A DNA stretch of 18,098 nucleotides. It comes from Thermomucor indicae-seudaticae (lineage: Eukaryota > Mucoromycota > Mucoromycetes > Mucorales > Lichtheimiaceae). The notes under the pieces are model-generated. The model did not search any database, was not told the DNA's origin, and saw nothing but the letters and a program-made list of their open reading frames with translations. Both the position numbers and the translations under genes were made by a program. The DNA is taken from the NCBI GenBank assembly GCA_000787465.1, contig JSYX01000672.1:1-18098 (forward strand), in the 5' to 3' direction. Shown piece after piece: positions 1 to 9,842 of the stretch; the first letter of the stretch is position 1, and each line of letters starts with the position of its first letter.

Positions 1-116
1 ATTTATCGAGTAGGCGCAGACCTGATTTCGGCTTCGGCGCGAAAGGAGTACCCGAGGAGCGCAAACAACACTTTCAAATCCAGTATCAAGAAACTATGGG
101 TGCAGAAGAGACCTGA
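1..116 (+). CDS. Possible 3' end of a gene entering from the left (C-terminal fragment)
   Basis: The third forward frame is open from the first bases to a TGA at 114-116. It encodes about 37 residues that are hydrophilic and rich in Arg, Gln and Glu, including RRRPDFGFGAKGVPEERKQ and ending MGAEET. The composition looks more like a real C-terminus than the competing first frame, which is open to about 206 but is a basic, low-information read. No start, splice acceptor or family motif is visible, so the product cannot be named. The fragment could equally be chance open sequence. A homologous C-terminus or transcript evidence would settle it. Confidence 0.3.
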   Translation, partial: LSSRRRPDFGFGAKGVPEERKQHFQIQYQETMGAEET

Positions 117-860
117 CCAGAACCTTCCTTCTTTTCCGCTGCGTCTATTGGTCTGTGCACGGTCGAAATACTTGCAACATCCGTTTGCGACGGTACGCCG
201 GCGTTAAATAGGAAGTGACAATGGAAGGGATTGAAAACACAAAGGGAACGATCCTCTATCCCGGCTGTTTTCATCGTACATTTTTATGCGTCTCACAAAC
301 CAGATAGACGCAGCCTATTTTTTCGCATTTGGTTATTCTCGCCAGTTGATAAACTTGTACCGAGCTGCTTTATGCCGATGACGCGTCTGTTTTATGCTGT
401 CGCATATAAGAGAAAATGATTAGAAGGTGTGGCAGAAGTCGCGCGTCTTAGGCTTTTCTCCCTTTGACAACTTTGGCCAGGTTGGCCTTCCTTTCTTCTG
501 TTTCAGGTAAAGTTGCGATCAAGAAGCGAGATTTGTTTTGCTGATTACGTGACAATGTATTTCAGAAAACAGGGGTGTTTGCTTCGTCAGCAACGAAGTT
601 GTTTCCAAGTAGGCATTTAGCAATTCTTGTTTCAGCATTTGCCAAGCGGTATGTCATCTGGTACTCTTTCAACGAAGTAAAAGCATTTCAAGTGAGATTC
701 AACGTTCCGCATGCGTCCACTGATCGTCGAAATGCGCTGACACTGAATCCTGGTCTCACAAGGAGGTTCTCATCCCCGCACCTTTGTTACTCTAACACGT
801 GAAATTCTTATTTGTTGCATGGCCACAAGCATTACCTGCTCTGGAAACTTTCCGAGGAAA
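117..860. other. Intergenic region with no supported gene
   Basis: Several short open frames of 60-80 codons occur on both strands, but none has a recognisable motif, sensible composition or splice signals joining it to another. It probably holds the 3' UTR of any left-edge gene and the distal promoter of the GAT-like gene. I see no RNA gene or repeat here. Confidence 0.5.
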
Positions 861-912
861 CCATCTTTTTTTTTTTCTCGTATTTCTTCTTCTCTTCCTT
901 CTTTCTTCTCCA
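861..912 (+). promoter_or_regulatory. CT-rich tract upstream of the GAT-like gene
   Basis: About 50 bases are almost purely pyrimidine on the coding strand. They include a T12 run and several TTCTTCTC units, and end about 35 bases before the ATG at 949. Similar tracts precede four other genes in this window. In fungi such tracts commonly mark the core promoter or transcription start zone; that role is inferred here from position alone. Confidence 0.45.
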
Positions 913-948
913 ACTCACATCTTACATTCACAATACATAGTCAAAAAG

Positions 949-1507
949 ATGGCCAGTCAAGTCGCAGGATACCCAATGTTGCAGGTGAGTTGTTGCACAA
1001 TCATATGCCACCGAATAATAATTACTCTGTCATATAAACTCACTCAAAACTTGCAAAAATAATAGTCCAGTCCACTGAGCTTCAGTGTAGACGAAGCTGT
1101 GTCTCAAGCAGAACGTGCTGGCACATTCCTAACTGAAATGCTCAAGATGCTGGAACCGCAACAGATCAAGAGCAACGAGACTGCAGCGGTATGGGCCAGA
1201 GGAAGCGAGGAAAGGCCTTCCGTGTTTCTCACGCAATACTCAATCTTGAAAAACACAGGACGCTTACAGTGAATGCTTAAAACTTAAGGACTACATGTCG
1301 GAACAGCTGTGGTCCATTTGCGAAGATGACAAGATCGCGGCTGTGCAAAGGTCACTCGACTCTCTCACGCAGATTTGCCTCGACTACGAATTGATGAAGG
1401 ACGCAGCTGAAGGAGACTGGTAATGTCCCATTTTCATATTTAAGCAACAAAGGAATCGCTAACGCGTCGGCTGCTGCTTATACAGGGATCTTGTTGGGCA
1501 CGCCTAG
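949..1507 (+). CDS. Small GAT-domain-like protein, four exons, 113 aa
   Basis: Exons are 949-984, 1066-1188, 1259-1419 and 1486-1507, with introns of 81, 70 and 66 bp. The donors are GTGAGT, GTATGG and GTAATG, and the acceptors are TAG, CAG and CAG. The protein is almost entirely one predicted three-helix bundle. Helix 1 (about residues 17-44) contains AERAGTFLTEMLKML, helix 2 (about 47-72) contains ECLKLKDYMSEQLW, and helix 3 (about 79-104) contains RSLDSLTQICLDYELM. This spacing resembles the GAT domain of GGA, TOM1 and fungal LSB5-type adaptors, which bind ubiquitin and Arf or partner proteins during endosomal sorting. No VHS, SH3 or ear domain is present. The first exon codes for only 12 residues. 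The last intron starts inside the final Trp codon: without splicing the frame stops at once (TAA 1421-1423, 107 aa). A GCTAAC branch site and a CAG acceptor at 1485 support splicing to add DLVGHA. The family call is by pattern, not alignment. A Mediator or other helical subunit is the main alternative. Confidence 0.6.
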
Positions 1508-2681
1508 CCACTACCTTACCTATTGCTTTTCATACTGTAATCACCTAATAATGAAACAAATGTAATACTGGATGTCCTGTGAAATCCACGCTGTCCTCAG
1601 CTGATTGGCTTGTTTGCACAACAAACAATAATATGGTTCGGTGATCGTGACCGCCGTTGTTAATCATCTACTGGATAGTAATAATGATCCACACGATGAT
1701 GCCAGTAGCATTATTTTGCTTATATGGCACAGTATGTCGTTGTCATTGATCAATGACCGCGTCTGTCACTGAAGCCCAGCTTCATGATGATGTACTGAGC
1801 CTCAGAAGAATCCCAGCATAGTATTGTCACCAAGTGACCGTCCACCATCAGTGCAGATTAAGGGGGTTGCCCCTCCTTTTCTCTGACTTTGTTTCAACGG
1901 CCCGCGGGATCTTCTGTCGTTCGCTTGGAGGCAGTCCGGCAATGCCGAGCGCATTCGTTGTTATTACTATGCCTTGATTCTATCATTGAAATGATCGTCT
2001 GAGGAGTACCCATTTTTCTGTCAGCCAGAAGCTGGCCGTCCTGACACTCTATTACTATATGCTTCTTGCTATTGACATAAACAGCTCCTATTGGTATGCC
2101 TCCGTTTGCACAAGTCCTTTTATGTTCTGCATAGCTGTATTACCGCTACCACAGAAGCTTTAAATGTCCCGTATTCGCTGTACTGCTCGACCGCAGCTGT
2201 TCTACGAGCCATATCGTTTTCACTCAACTGTCAGAGAAACGTGTTGAATATAGGAAAGAAAGTTGAGTCATATGCTTTTGGTGTCGAGCACTCGAATATG
2301 AAGCAGGATAACTTGGTTTAAAAGTCCATAAAAGCTTGTTTCGGTCATAAGGTGGTCGTCTACGACCCGTGAAACCGGGAAAGCTGACAACCATTGAAAA
2401 AGCAAGGAGTAACCTAAAATAGAATTAGCAGTCATGCTCAATGACGAATCTTTTACTTTTTTTCTTCCGCACGGCCGCCGGTGTTTTTTCGTTCGTCTTC
2501 CTTCTCCTGGTCGAACATTTACCGGACAAGAAAGGCTACGGCTCGAACACTTTCCGCTCGCCGCGCTTACAGACAGACAGACGGAAAGAGAGAGAGACCA
2601 GTTTTACTTTCTCAAAACCGCACAGAACACCTGGCATAGATACTCAAGGTTTTTCACTGCGCTTCACCCTTTGACAGAAAG
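1508..2681. other. Intergenic region, no supported gene
   Basis: About 1.2 kb with frequent stops in all frames. One 76-codon forward frame at 2091-2321 has no motif and no splice partners. A small GC hairpin near 1863-1876 (AGGGG, loop GTTG, CCCCT) is followed by T-rich sequence. Short GACA and GA microsatellite units occur near 2570-2602. ATGATGA motifs near 1783 lack box D and terminal-stem partners, so no snoRNA is called. Confidence 0.5.
2569..2602. repeat. Short GACA/GA microsatellite
   Basis: The sequence shows consecutive CAGA/GACA units followed by an AGAGAGAGAGA run, a purine-rich low-complexity stretch about 150 bases upstream of the ATG at 2746. It probably lies in the promoter or 5' UTR of the downstream gene. 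Its length may vary between strains. Confidence 0.5.
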
Positions 2682-2724
2682 TCCTTTCCTTTCTTTCCTT
2701 TCTTCTCGTTTCCTTTACTTTTGT
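2682..2724 (+). promoter_or_regulatory. CT-rich tract upstream of the unassigned nuclear-like gene
   Basis: Repeated TTTCCTTTC units form a nearly pure pyrimidine run on the coding strand that ends about 20 bases before the ATG at 2746. The position matches the tracts at the other genes and suggests a core-promoter or 5' UTR element. The role is inferred. Confidence 0.45.
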
Positions 2725-2745
2725 TTGTGTGTGGAAAGTTGACGT

Positions 2746-4423
2746 ATGGAGTCAAGCTCTTCAGCCCAAGACTCGTTCCGGGTGGCTGTTCCAGGAACAA
2801 CCAGTGATGGTGGTGGTGGCGGCGGCGGCAGTAACAGCAATACGAATCATCCGAGTGGAAACGGCAGCGGTGGTGGTGGACAGGATGACTGCATGTTCCT
2901 ATCTCCTACACTAGGGGATATCCTCAGTGACGATAGAGTTTTGCGCTTTTATCAATGCGTCAAGGATATCAAGACACAGCGTTCACCGATACAAACGGGG
3001 GCCATGTTCTTTGCACTCTGCCACGCTCTGGGCGACAGCGTCCCTTTCCTCAAAGTTCCTCACATGTCTAAAATCATGTTTCGTCAAGAACATCAAGTCT
3101 ATGCCGTCAACATCGCTGGTACACAGCATGATGGGTTTCCTGTATTTAGTCATGCTACTGCTGGTGGCGGTGATACGATGCAATACGATCAGTTCAAGAT
3201 GGCTATAGCTGCCGCTGCCAATCAGTCTTGTGCTGCTGCTACTACCACGCCTTCGTCGGGCGCTGCCATGTTGCAATCCGTTAATGCTCATCATCATCCG
3301 AATTTCTTTGCAGCGGCAGCAGCGGCGGCGGCTGCAGGTGCAGACAATCCATCACAGCAATTACTTCAAGCGGCATTGGCTTCGGTCTCTTCGCCAGCAC
3401 CGCCAACCGCCGCTGCCGCCGTAGTAGACGCCGCTCAGGCCTTGAAGCGCAAACCGCACGTTATACCGGCAAAAGATGGGGCTAAAAAAGCAAAAAAAGC
3501 GAGTCCTCGCGACAAGGACTACAGCGTAAGAAGTAAGGATTCATTAACGTTATGCTAAAAGTAAATAGAGCTAACATTGATGAAAAATAGGAAATGAGAT
3601 TATTCAGGATCTTTTAAAAGTATCAGAGGCGGATCTGTTCCATCAAGCCAACGTGGTGGACGATGAAGTGAAGCTCATTATCCAAGGTCATGAACGAAAC
3701 ACAAAGTTTGGCCTTTTATCACCATTGCACCGCTTTGCGACATTTGCCAACCTTCCTGCTCACTATGATTGCGACTTTGCGCCCAAGAATGCTGGAGTCT
3801 ATTTCAACTATGAATACTTTCAATTGTATCTGGCATACCGTGATTTTGAACAAGAGAAGCAGCAGCAGCAGCAGCAGAGCCAGCATAGTATGACCGATGG
3901 CAGCAGCAGCAGCAACGGTAATAACGATTCACGGCCTGTACTTGTGCAATGCCGATCAGAGATTGAAAAGGTGCTAGTCAATACCAACTGGGAAGCTATC
4001 CGTCGACGATTAACGATTGGAGAGCGTATTTCCCAAGTATGTGGAATCATCGGCCGTGGGTTCCTGCTGCTTAGCAAACAGGTGTCAGGCCGCAAACTTT
4101 TACACAACTTTAATACCGGCGAATGGGCCGAATTCATGCGCGAGTTCCAACGACCTGAAAATCAAGCCTTATTACAGACTTTGCAAACGAAGTACTCACC
4201 AGAGAGATTTTACATTACACGGGCCCCGAGTTCGTCTTCTACGGTGAATATCGCCGCTGCAGCTCCAGCCCCAGTCCCAGAAGCTGGTCCATCATCATCA
4301 TCCACATCGACGAAAACCGAAGATTCCTCCGCCGCCGCCGCCGCCGCCGCTGCTGCTGCCGCCGCAATGGCTGCGGCAGTGAGTCAACCACCCTCAAATA
4401 ATCCCTCTGTACAGAACCAATAA
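2746..4423 (+). CDS. Unassigned low-complexity, probably nuclear protein, two exons, 539 aa
   Basis: Exons are 2746-3532 and 3591-4423. The single 58-bp intron has a GTAAGG donor, a GCTAAC branch site and a TAG acceptor. A competing GTAAGA donor seven bases upstream would break the frame. I do not recognise the family. Three complex blocks are separated by low-complexity sequence. Block 1 (about residues 48-137) contains ILSDDRVLRFYQCVKDI and HDGFPVFSHA. Block 2 (about 263-352) contains FGLLSPLHRFATFANLP and YFNYEYFQLYLAYRDF. Block 3 (about 378-475) contains RRRLTIGERISQVCGIIGRG and SGRKLLHNFNTGEW. Between and around them lie poly-Gly (22-28), poly-Ala (about 188-198 and near the C-terminus), poly-Gln (about 352-358) and Ser runs. 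A basic cluster, KKAKK (248-252), looks like a nuclear localisation signal. Homopolymer runs plus a basic cluster are typical of transcriptional regulators, but no DNA-binding fold is visible, so that role is inference. The gene converges on the reductase gene with 209 bp between stops. Confidence 0.8.
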
Positions 4424-4574
4424 CCTTTTTTTGTTTCAAGGCATTTCATGTTGAAAAGAAAAAGAGAAGAAATACATGGATGCGTCTGATTTCTTTATCA
4501 TCGGGAAGGGGAGGGGTCTATGCACAACTACTACATATAAGCTATTCTAAAAGAAACAATAACGCAATGCTTGG

Positions 4575-4580
4575 TTTATT
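4575..4580 (-). terminator. Polyadenylation signal for the P450 reductase gene
   Basis: On the minus strand this reads AATAAA, about 53 bases after the reductase stop codon. It is the canonical eukaryotic cleavage/polyadenylation hexamer at a normal distance. It lies in the 209-bp gap between two convergent genes. Confidence 0.6.
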
Positions 4581-4632
4581 AGAGTACTCGTTCTCTCTCT
4601 AAGGTTAGAAATACTTTTTTCGCCCCTGCTGT

Positions 4633-6908
4633 TTAACTCCAGACGTCTTCTTGATACCGACCCGTGTTTCTCAAGTTTTTAATGTACTCGTGTGCCTTAT
4701 CTTCAGACTGACCACCAAACTGAATAGCAAAGTTGACAAATGTCTGAGTCACGTCTCGTGCCATGTTCTTGGCATCACCGCAGACGTAAACGTAGGCTCC
4801 CTTTTGCAGCAGATCCCACATCTCTTGACCATTTTCCTGTAGCCGGTGCTGGACATAGACCTTGTGCGGCGTCTCACGTGAGAAGGCCGTGACGATCCGA
4901 GATCCCTCACCGAGAGTAGCAAAGAGTTCAGGCCATTCATCCTTGTACAAAAAGTCTTGCTGAGAGTTCCGGCATCCAAAGAACAAGATCGTAGGACCAA
5001 CAGGTTTGCCTTCCTTCTTTTGCAATGCACGTTCCCGGACAAACCCGCGGAACGGAGCAACGCCCGTGCCGGGGCCCACCATAATCACGGGCACCGTCGG
5101 GTTCCGGGGCAACTTGAACTGCGACCGACGAACATGTACAGGAATTCTACTGCCTTGTTGTAAGGCATTACGTGGACCAGCCAAATCGTATACAGGATAA
5201 GGACGACCGTCGTCCACTTGGTGTGCTGTCGCATGGATCCGCCACAAATAGTTAGTGTTCACACCGTACACGGTACGCTCAGGTGAGGTTTCCGGATTAT
5301 ATGCCAGAGTGACAGCCGTCGCTGTAATCTTCTTTGGACTCTCTTTGGATGATGACGAAATAGAGTAGTAGCGCGGCTGCAGTCGGGAGACGCTCTCGAC
5401 AATCAAGTCAAACGGAACAGACGAGAAGAATCCAGGCTTGGCTTCAGCACCCGCTGCGAATTCCAACACCTCTCCCAAGTTGCGCACAGCCTCAGCGACC
5501 TTTAACCGGTATTCGTCCTTGTCTTTAGCCAACCGCAGCAGGCATTCCTTGGATGCCTCATTAGGCGCATATTCTATAAGTGACATGAGCGTCTGACGTG
5601 ACGCAACAGCGCAGATATCGAGGTAATGGCGGAAAATGGCGCGGTAAGTGGAGGGAACCGGGAAAGGATACTTTTTGGACGCTGTTGAGTCGACTGCCTT
5701 CACCATCACGACAGTATCCAGCTTTTCTGACAGACCGAGAATGGATGCGAGACGGTTGACTTCGTCTTCGCTGTTGGTAGGCCAGATAGCAACGTGATCA
5801 CCCGTTTGATAGGACAAGTTGGAATCAGATATATCAATTTCGATGTGGAGACAGTGTCGATCTGTATTGGTGAAAAGGTCGCGTGTGGTAATGGGTGCAT
5901 TGTAAGGGTTCTTTGCATCATATACGATCTTACTACTATTTGGGCACACCATGTCAGTATACCTAGCCAAATGGGACAGTATATTCCAAAGCACTATCCA
6001 CTTACGCACTATCCTTTGGCTTTTCACCGAGTTCACCGAGATAAACCTTCTCCAAGTCATATGTATCCAATTCTTCGACCGAAAACGTAGCCTCTCTTGG
6101 ACCAGACCGACCGCTGCTTTCATCCACACCGAGAGCGTCACAAAATGCGGGCCACATGGACTCTTGCCAAGCCAGAAAATCCTCTTCCAACGAACCATCG
6201 TCGTCACCCTCACCTCGCTCGCCCACACGTGTGGCACCCAACTCTGAAAGTCTCTTATCCACCGTGCGCCCGACAGCGTTATAGTGTTCATACGTCTTGT
6301 TGCCAAGGCCAAACACAACATAGCGAAGGTTGCGCAACGGCTTTTCGTCGTCTGATTGCGAGAACTGCGGCGACTCATCCGTCAAGAGTTCCCAGAAATC
6401 CACAGCATTGTCTGTCGGTTCTCCTTCGCCATATGTGGCCATGATAAAGAAAACCAGGCAATCCTCGGGGACAGTATCCAGGTAACTGAGATCATAAAGT
6501 TCGATATCGGCCGTCATGCAACTCACACCGTACTTTTGTGAGCACTCTTTTGCCAGACGAGACGCATAATCTTCAGCCGTGCCAGTCTGAGACCCGTAAA
6601 AGAAGATGACCTTACGCCCCTGAAGATCATGTTTTCAGCTTATACTGTTTTGCATGATGAGGAGGGGAGGACGCAACGGCAAGAACACATACCTGCTCCT
6701 GCATAATCTTTACAAAGTTGCGTTCTTTCTTGGGTTCACTGCTAGCTTGTCCATTCGCCGCAGGTTTACCAGCAGCATCCTTTGCTTTGGAACCCCAGAG
6801 ACGCTCGGCAATTTGACGGCGTGCAAACCAGGCAATGGTGCCGAGACCGATGGTACCCAGGAACACAATGTCCAGAGTGTCAAGTAAAGCAGGCTGCGAT
6901 TGAGCCAT
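4633..6908 (-). CDS. NCP1: NADPH-cytochrome P450 reductase, three exons, 710 aa
   Basis: Exons on the minus strand are 6908-6693, 6619-6006 and 5935-4633, with introns of 73 and 70 bp. The enzyme passes electrons from NADPH through FAD and FMN to microsomal P450s and other acceptors, and so supports sterol synthesis and xenobiotic metabolism at the ER membrane. An N-terminal hydrophobic anchor spans about residues 11-29. The FMN flavodoxin domain follows, with YGSQTGTAE at 80-88 and the TYGEGEPTDNA loop. The linker and FAD domain contain TGDHVAIWPTN and RYYSISSS (465-472). The NADPH domain contains GPGTGVAPFRG (564-574), FFGCR and CGDAKNMA (662-669). The C-terminus ends DVWS, with the Trp expected to stack on the flavin. 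The length is normal for fungal reductases (about 680-720 aa). I chose the second intron's acceptor at 5936 because a TACTGAC branch site lies 18 bases upstream. In-frame AGs at 5963 and 5933 would add nine residues or remove one. The gene is divergent from NOP58. Confidence 0.96.
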
Positions 6909-6913
6909 GTCCT

Positions 6914-6942
6914 GGATGAAAGGAAAGGAAAGAACAAAGAAA
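6914..6942 (-). promoter_or_regulatory. CT-rich tract upstream of P450 reductase
   Basis: On the minus strand this reads as TTTCTTTGTTCTTTCC followed by more TTTCC units, ending a few bases before the reductase ATG at 6908. It ends CATCCAG, which could also be an acceptor for a 5' UTR intron. The sequence alone cannot decide between the two. Confidence 0.4.
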
Positions 6943-7978
6943 TAAGCTTTTTTGCCGAGTTAAGAAGTGGTGGCTTTCTTGTCGGATGCGCCGGTTACAC
7001 ACTCAAGCAAACGGACAGAGACAAAGCTAATATCGGGCAGTCAATCCGGTTCTGTGTTTAAAATCCGTCACGGACAGTAAACGGGAAGCGCTGAACAGAG
7101 GAATGGCTGCGAGAGTATGATATACGATTCAAACTGCTATTCAGGTAGTATATTCTCTTTTCAAATGAATACCGGAGAGGAAGAGGTGAAATGACCAGAT
7201 AGTTTAAGGTTTTCAATGGAGACATACGCTTTCTTTGCGTACATCAGGTCAGTCGGCGTCATTCCTCGTTGCAAATCACTGCATGACACTCCTTGCATGA
7301 TAATAATGCCTATCTTACTGACCTCAATTTCATGACAGCCTACTATCATGATGAAACTGGTTACACACAAGAACCTTGGCCAACTGCAATGTGATCATGC
7401 GTGCTGTGTAACCAAAACGAGATTCTTATCAAAAGGAGCATTTCCGCGATCAAGCCATGTTGAATATCTAGAATCCTCAGGGAATATGGCACTTAACATT
7501 GATTCATGAGCAATTGTCTGCAGACGATAATAGTTTGACCACAGTGAATGCCTTGGGACCACTGGAGATGAGCTTTTCCTTGTTATCACATGGAAGTAAA
7601 TGGTAGTTTATAACTGCCGTATTTACAACTACAATATTCCTCTGAATGTAACAGATACCTGCAGTGCGGCCGATGTCTCTATAGTCATAGCCGGTCACGA
7701 AGCGATATCGTGCTCGAAGAATGCATAGATCCTTTGAAGGAAGTTTCAGCAATGGCCATAGCAGCAATGATGAATGATCTCAAAATGCAGCTACATGGAA
7801 CTTTGAACCTCCTAGAAAGATAAATTGCTGAATAAAGCACGGGTTAAAAGAGTGGTTTATCAAGGCAGTATCACACTGTATGGCCTCGAACGCAGATCCA
7901 AAGCATTGATTCAAGGCAATAGCAGAGACCGTGACGTCTTTTTTTGGTTTCCGGTTGACTGGGCGAAAGCAGTGGCTT

Positions 7979-8040
7979 TAATTTTTTTTCATCTTTTGCT
8001 TGACCTCTTGTCATTACCGTTTTTTCCCCTTCCGACCCTC
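7979..8040 (+). promoter_or_regulatory. CT-rich tract upstream of NOP58
   Basis: Pyrimidine-rich sequence with T8 and TTTTTTCCCCTTCC runs ends directly at the NOP58 start codon. I looked for the ribosome-biogenesis promoter motifs known from yeast (PAC, RRPE) and found no convincing copy nearby. Confidence 0.4.
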
Positions 8041-8041
8041 A

Positions 8042-9763
8042 ATGCTCGTTCTTTACGAAACATCTGCCGGTTACGCCTTATTTAAGCTTGTCGACGACGG
8101 CAAACTTGCAAAGCCTCAGGACATTTGGAAGGATTTCCAGACTCCGGAACAAGCCAACAAGACGTAGGTTCGCCTGGTGCACATTCGACATTACAACATT
8201 TTAAAGACCGTTGTTCCTTTATTTTGTCTAGTGTCAAGCTTAAGGGCTTTTCGAAATTCGAAAACACAGCGGATGCGTTAGCTGCTGTCACTGGTATTGT
8301 AGAAGGTCAAGTGCCACAGAACTTGAAAAAGTTTTTGGAGGAAGAGATTTCCTCCAAAGAACGCAAGAAGGAAAAGCTCATTGTTGGTGATCCTAAGCTT
8401 GGTATGGAAATATTATGCTTTTGTGAGTACAAAAAGGGATATTAATGCTTATTTTGTCTTGCAGCGAGCGCGGTAAACAAGATGCTCGGTATTAGTGTTG
8501 TGTCAGATTCGACAGTGTTGGACCTATACCGTGGTATTCGCGAACAGTTTGAATCTCTTGTTTCCGGTCTGTCAGGTTCTGATCTGAACGCCATGTCTCT
8601 CGGCTTGTCACACTCGTTATCGCGTTATAAGCTAAAGTTCAGTCCCGACAAAGTTGACACGATGATTGTTCAGGCGATCGGTTTATTGGACGATCTTGAC
8701 AAAGAACTCAACACTTATGCGATGCGTGTGAAGGAGTGGTATGGCTGGCATTTCCCTGAATTGGTCAAGATCATTGTCGACAACCTGGCGTATGCCAAAG
8801 TGGTCAAGGCAATGGGTTTCCGTACAAACGCTCAGTCCACCGATCTGTCGGGTATCTTGCCTGAAGAACTAGAAGCTGAAGTCAAGGAAGCGGCAGAGAT
8901 CTCAATGGGTACCGAGATTTCGGACGAAGATATTCAGAACATCCATGAATTATGCGACCAGGTCATTAACATTTCCGAATACCGTGCTCAACTCTATGAA
9001 TATCTCAAGAACCGCATGAATGGTAAGTAAGCTCTTTCGCCCTCTTATATGTATAATATCTCTAATCGGTTGTGTCGTTATAGCCATTGCACCAAACCTT
9101 ACGTCGCTAGTCGGTGAGCAAGTCGGCGCTCGTCTGATCTCTCACGCTGGCTCCCTGATGAACCTCGCCAAGCAACCTGCTTCAACCATTCAGATTCTCG
9201 GTGCCGAAAAGGCACTTTTCCGCGCCTTAAAGACAAAGAACCATACACCCAAATACGGTCTCCTTTACCACGCTTCGCTTGTTGGCCAGGCTGGTCCTAA
9301 GGCTAAGGCCAAGGTTGCCAGATTGCTTGCTGCTAAGGCAGCGATTGCCTTAAGAGTGGACGCTCTTGGTGAATCGGAAGACGCAGATGTCGGTATTGAG
9401 GGACGTAACAAGGTCGAAGCGCGTATCCGGATGCTGGAAGGACGAGCCAACGCACGAGCCAACAAAGACAAGACAGCAACTAAGCAACAAAAGTTCCAAT
9501 TCCAAAAGACAACCCAATACAACCCTCAGACTGATGTCGTCATGACCGAAGCCGCCAAACCTTCAACATCCGAAGAAAAACCGACAACAACAACAACAGA
9601 AAGCAAGAAGCGGAAACTTGAAGAAACTGAAAAGGAAGCCACCGCCGCTGGTCCTTCAGAGAAGGAGGAGAAGAAGAAGAAGAAGCAAAAAAAAGAAAAG
9701 AAGGATAAAAAGGAAAAGAAAGAGAAAAAGGAAAAGAAGCATAAGAAAGAAAAGGATCAGTAA
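8042..9763 (+). CDS. NOP58: NOP58, box C/D snoRNP core protein, four exons, 509 aa
   Basis: Exons are 8042-8163, 8232-8401, 8465-9022 and 9084-9763, with introns of 68, 63 and 61 bp. Nop58 is a nucleolar scaffold that pairs with Nop56, fibrillarin and Snu13 on box C/D snoRNAs to guide 2'-O-methylation of rRNA and early pre-rRNA processing. The N-terminus [15 protein letters not shown] is diagnostic of NOP58 rather than NOP56. The middle carries the coiled-coil/NOSIC region with [20 protein letters not shown] and [10 protein letters not shown]. The Nop domain includes [32 protein letters not shown] and [15 protein letters not shown]. The tail (from about residue 440) is a Lys/Glu repeat, as in other NOP58 proteins. 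The length matches yeast and human orthologues (about 510-530 aa). The introns are too short to host a snoRNA, and I see no C/D boxes in them. AATAAA lies 74 bases after the stop. Confidence 0.97.
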
Positions 9764-9836
9764 TAATATTCGGCATGTCTTTGAATTACCATCATTCTGT
9801 TGTTACTTACTTTGTATGATACGTTATACGTTTGCA

Positions 9837-9842
9837 AATAAA
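9837..9842 (+). terminator. Polyadenylation signal for NOP58
   Basis: AATAAA lies 74 bases downstream of the NOP58 stop codon in AT-rich sequence, at a normal 3' UTR distance. Confidence 0.6.

Larger units (their letters stand above)
6909..8041. other. Divergent intergenic region between P450 reductase and NOP58
   Basis: This 1.13-kb stretch holds the promoters of both genes. Each end carries a pyrimidine-rich tract on the coding strand of the adjacent gene (6914-6942 and 7979-8040). Minus-strand frames at 7161-7370, 7395-7589 and 7504-7767 (69, 64 and 87 codons) have no motif or consistent splice signals, and I do not call them. A 10-bp inverted repeat (7358-7367 with 7405-7414) could form a stem with a 37-base loop. 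Confidence 0.5.

Noticed and set aside
1683..1800. ATGATGA and CTGA motifs suggestive of a C/D snoRNA
   Set aside because: The spacing between the boxes is wrong and there is no terminal stem, so a chance occurrence is more likely.
2983..3297. 104-codon minus-strand frame inside the unassigned gene
   Set aside because: It is a shadow of the strongly biased repeats (poly-Ala, poly-His) in the plus-strand coding exon.
7358..7414. 10-bp perfect inverted repeat (TGGTTACACA with TGTGTAACCA) with a 37-base loop
   Set aside because: An inverted repeat of this size and spacing is expected about once by chance in a window this long, and nothing nearby suggests a transposon end or structured RNA.
7161..7767. 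Three minus-strand open frames between the reductase and NOP58
   Set aside because: They have no recognisable motifs, lie in different frames, and lack matching donor, branch and acceptor sites to join them.
8164..9083. Search for snoRNAs in the NOP58 introns
   Set aside because: The introns are only 61-68 bases and lack C and D boxes, so they cannot host a standard box C/D snoRNA.
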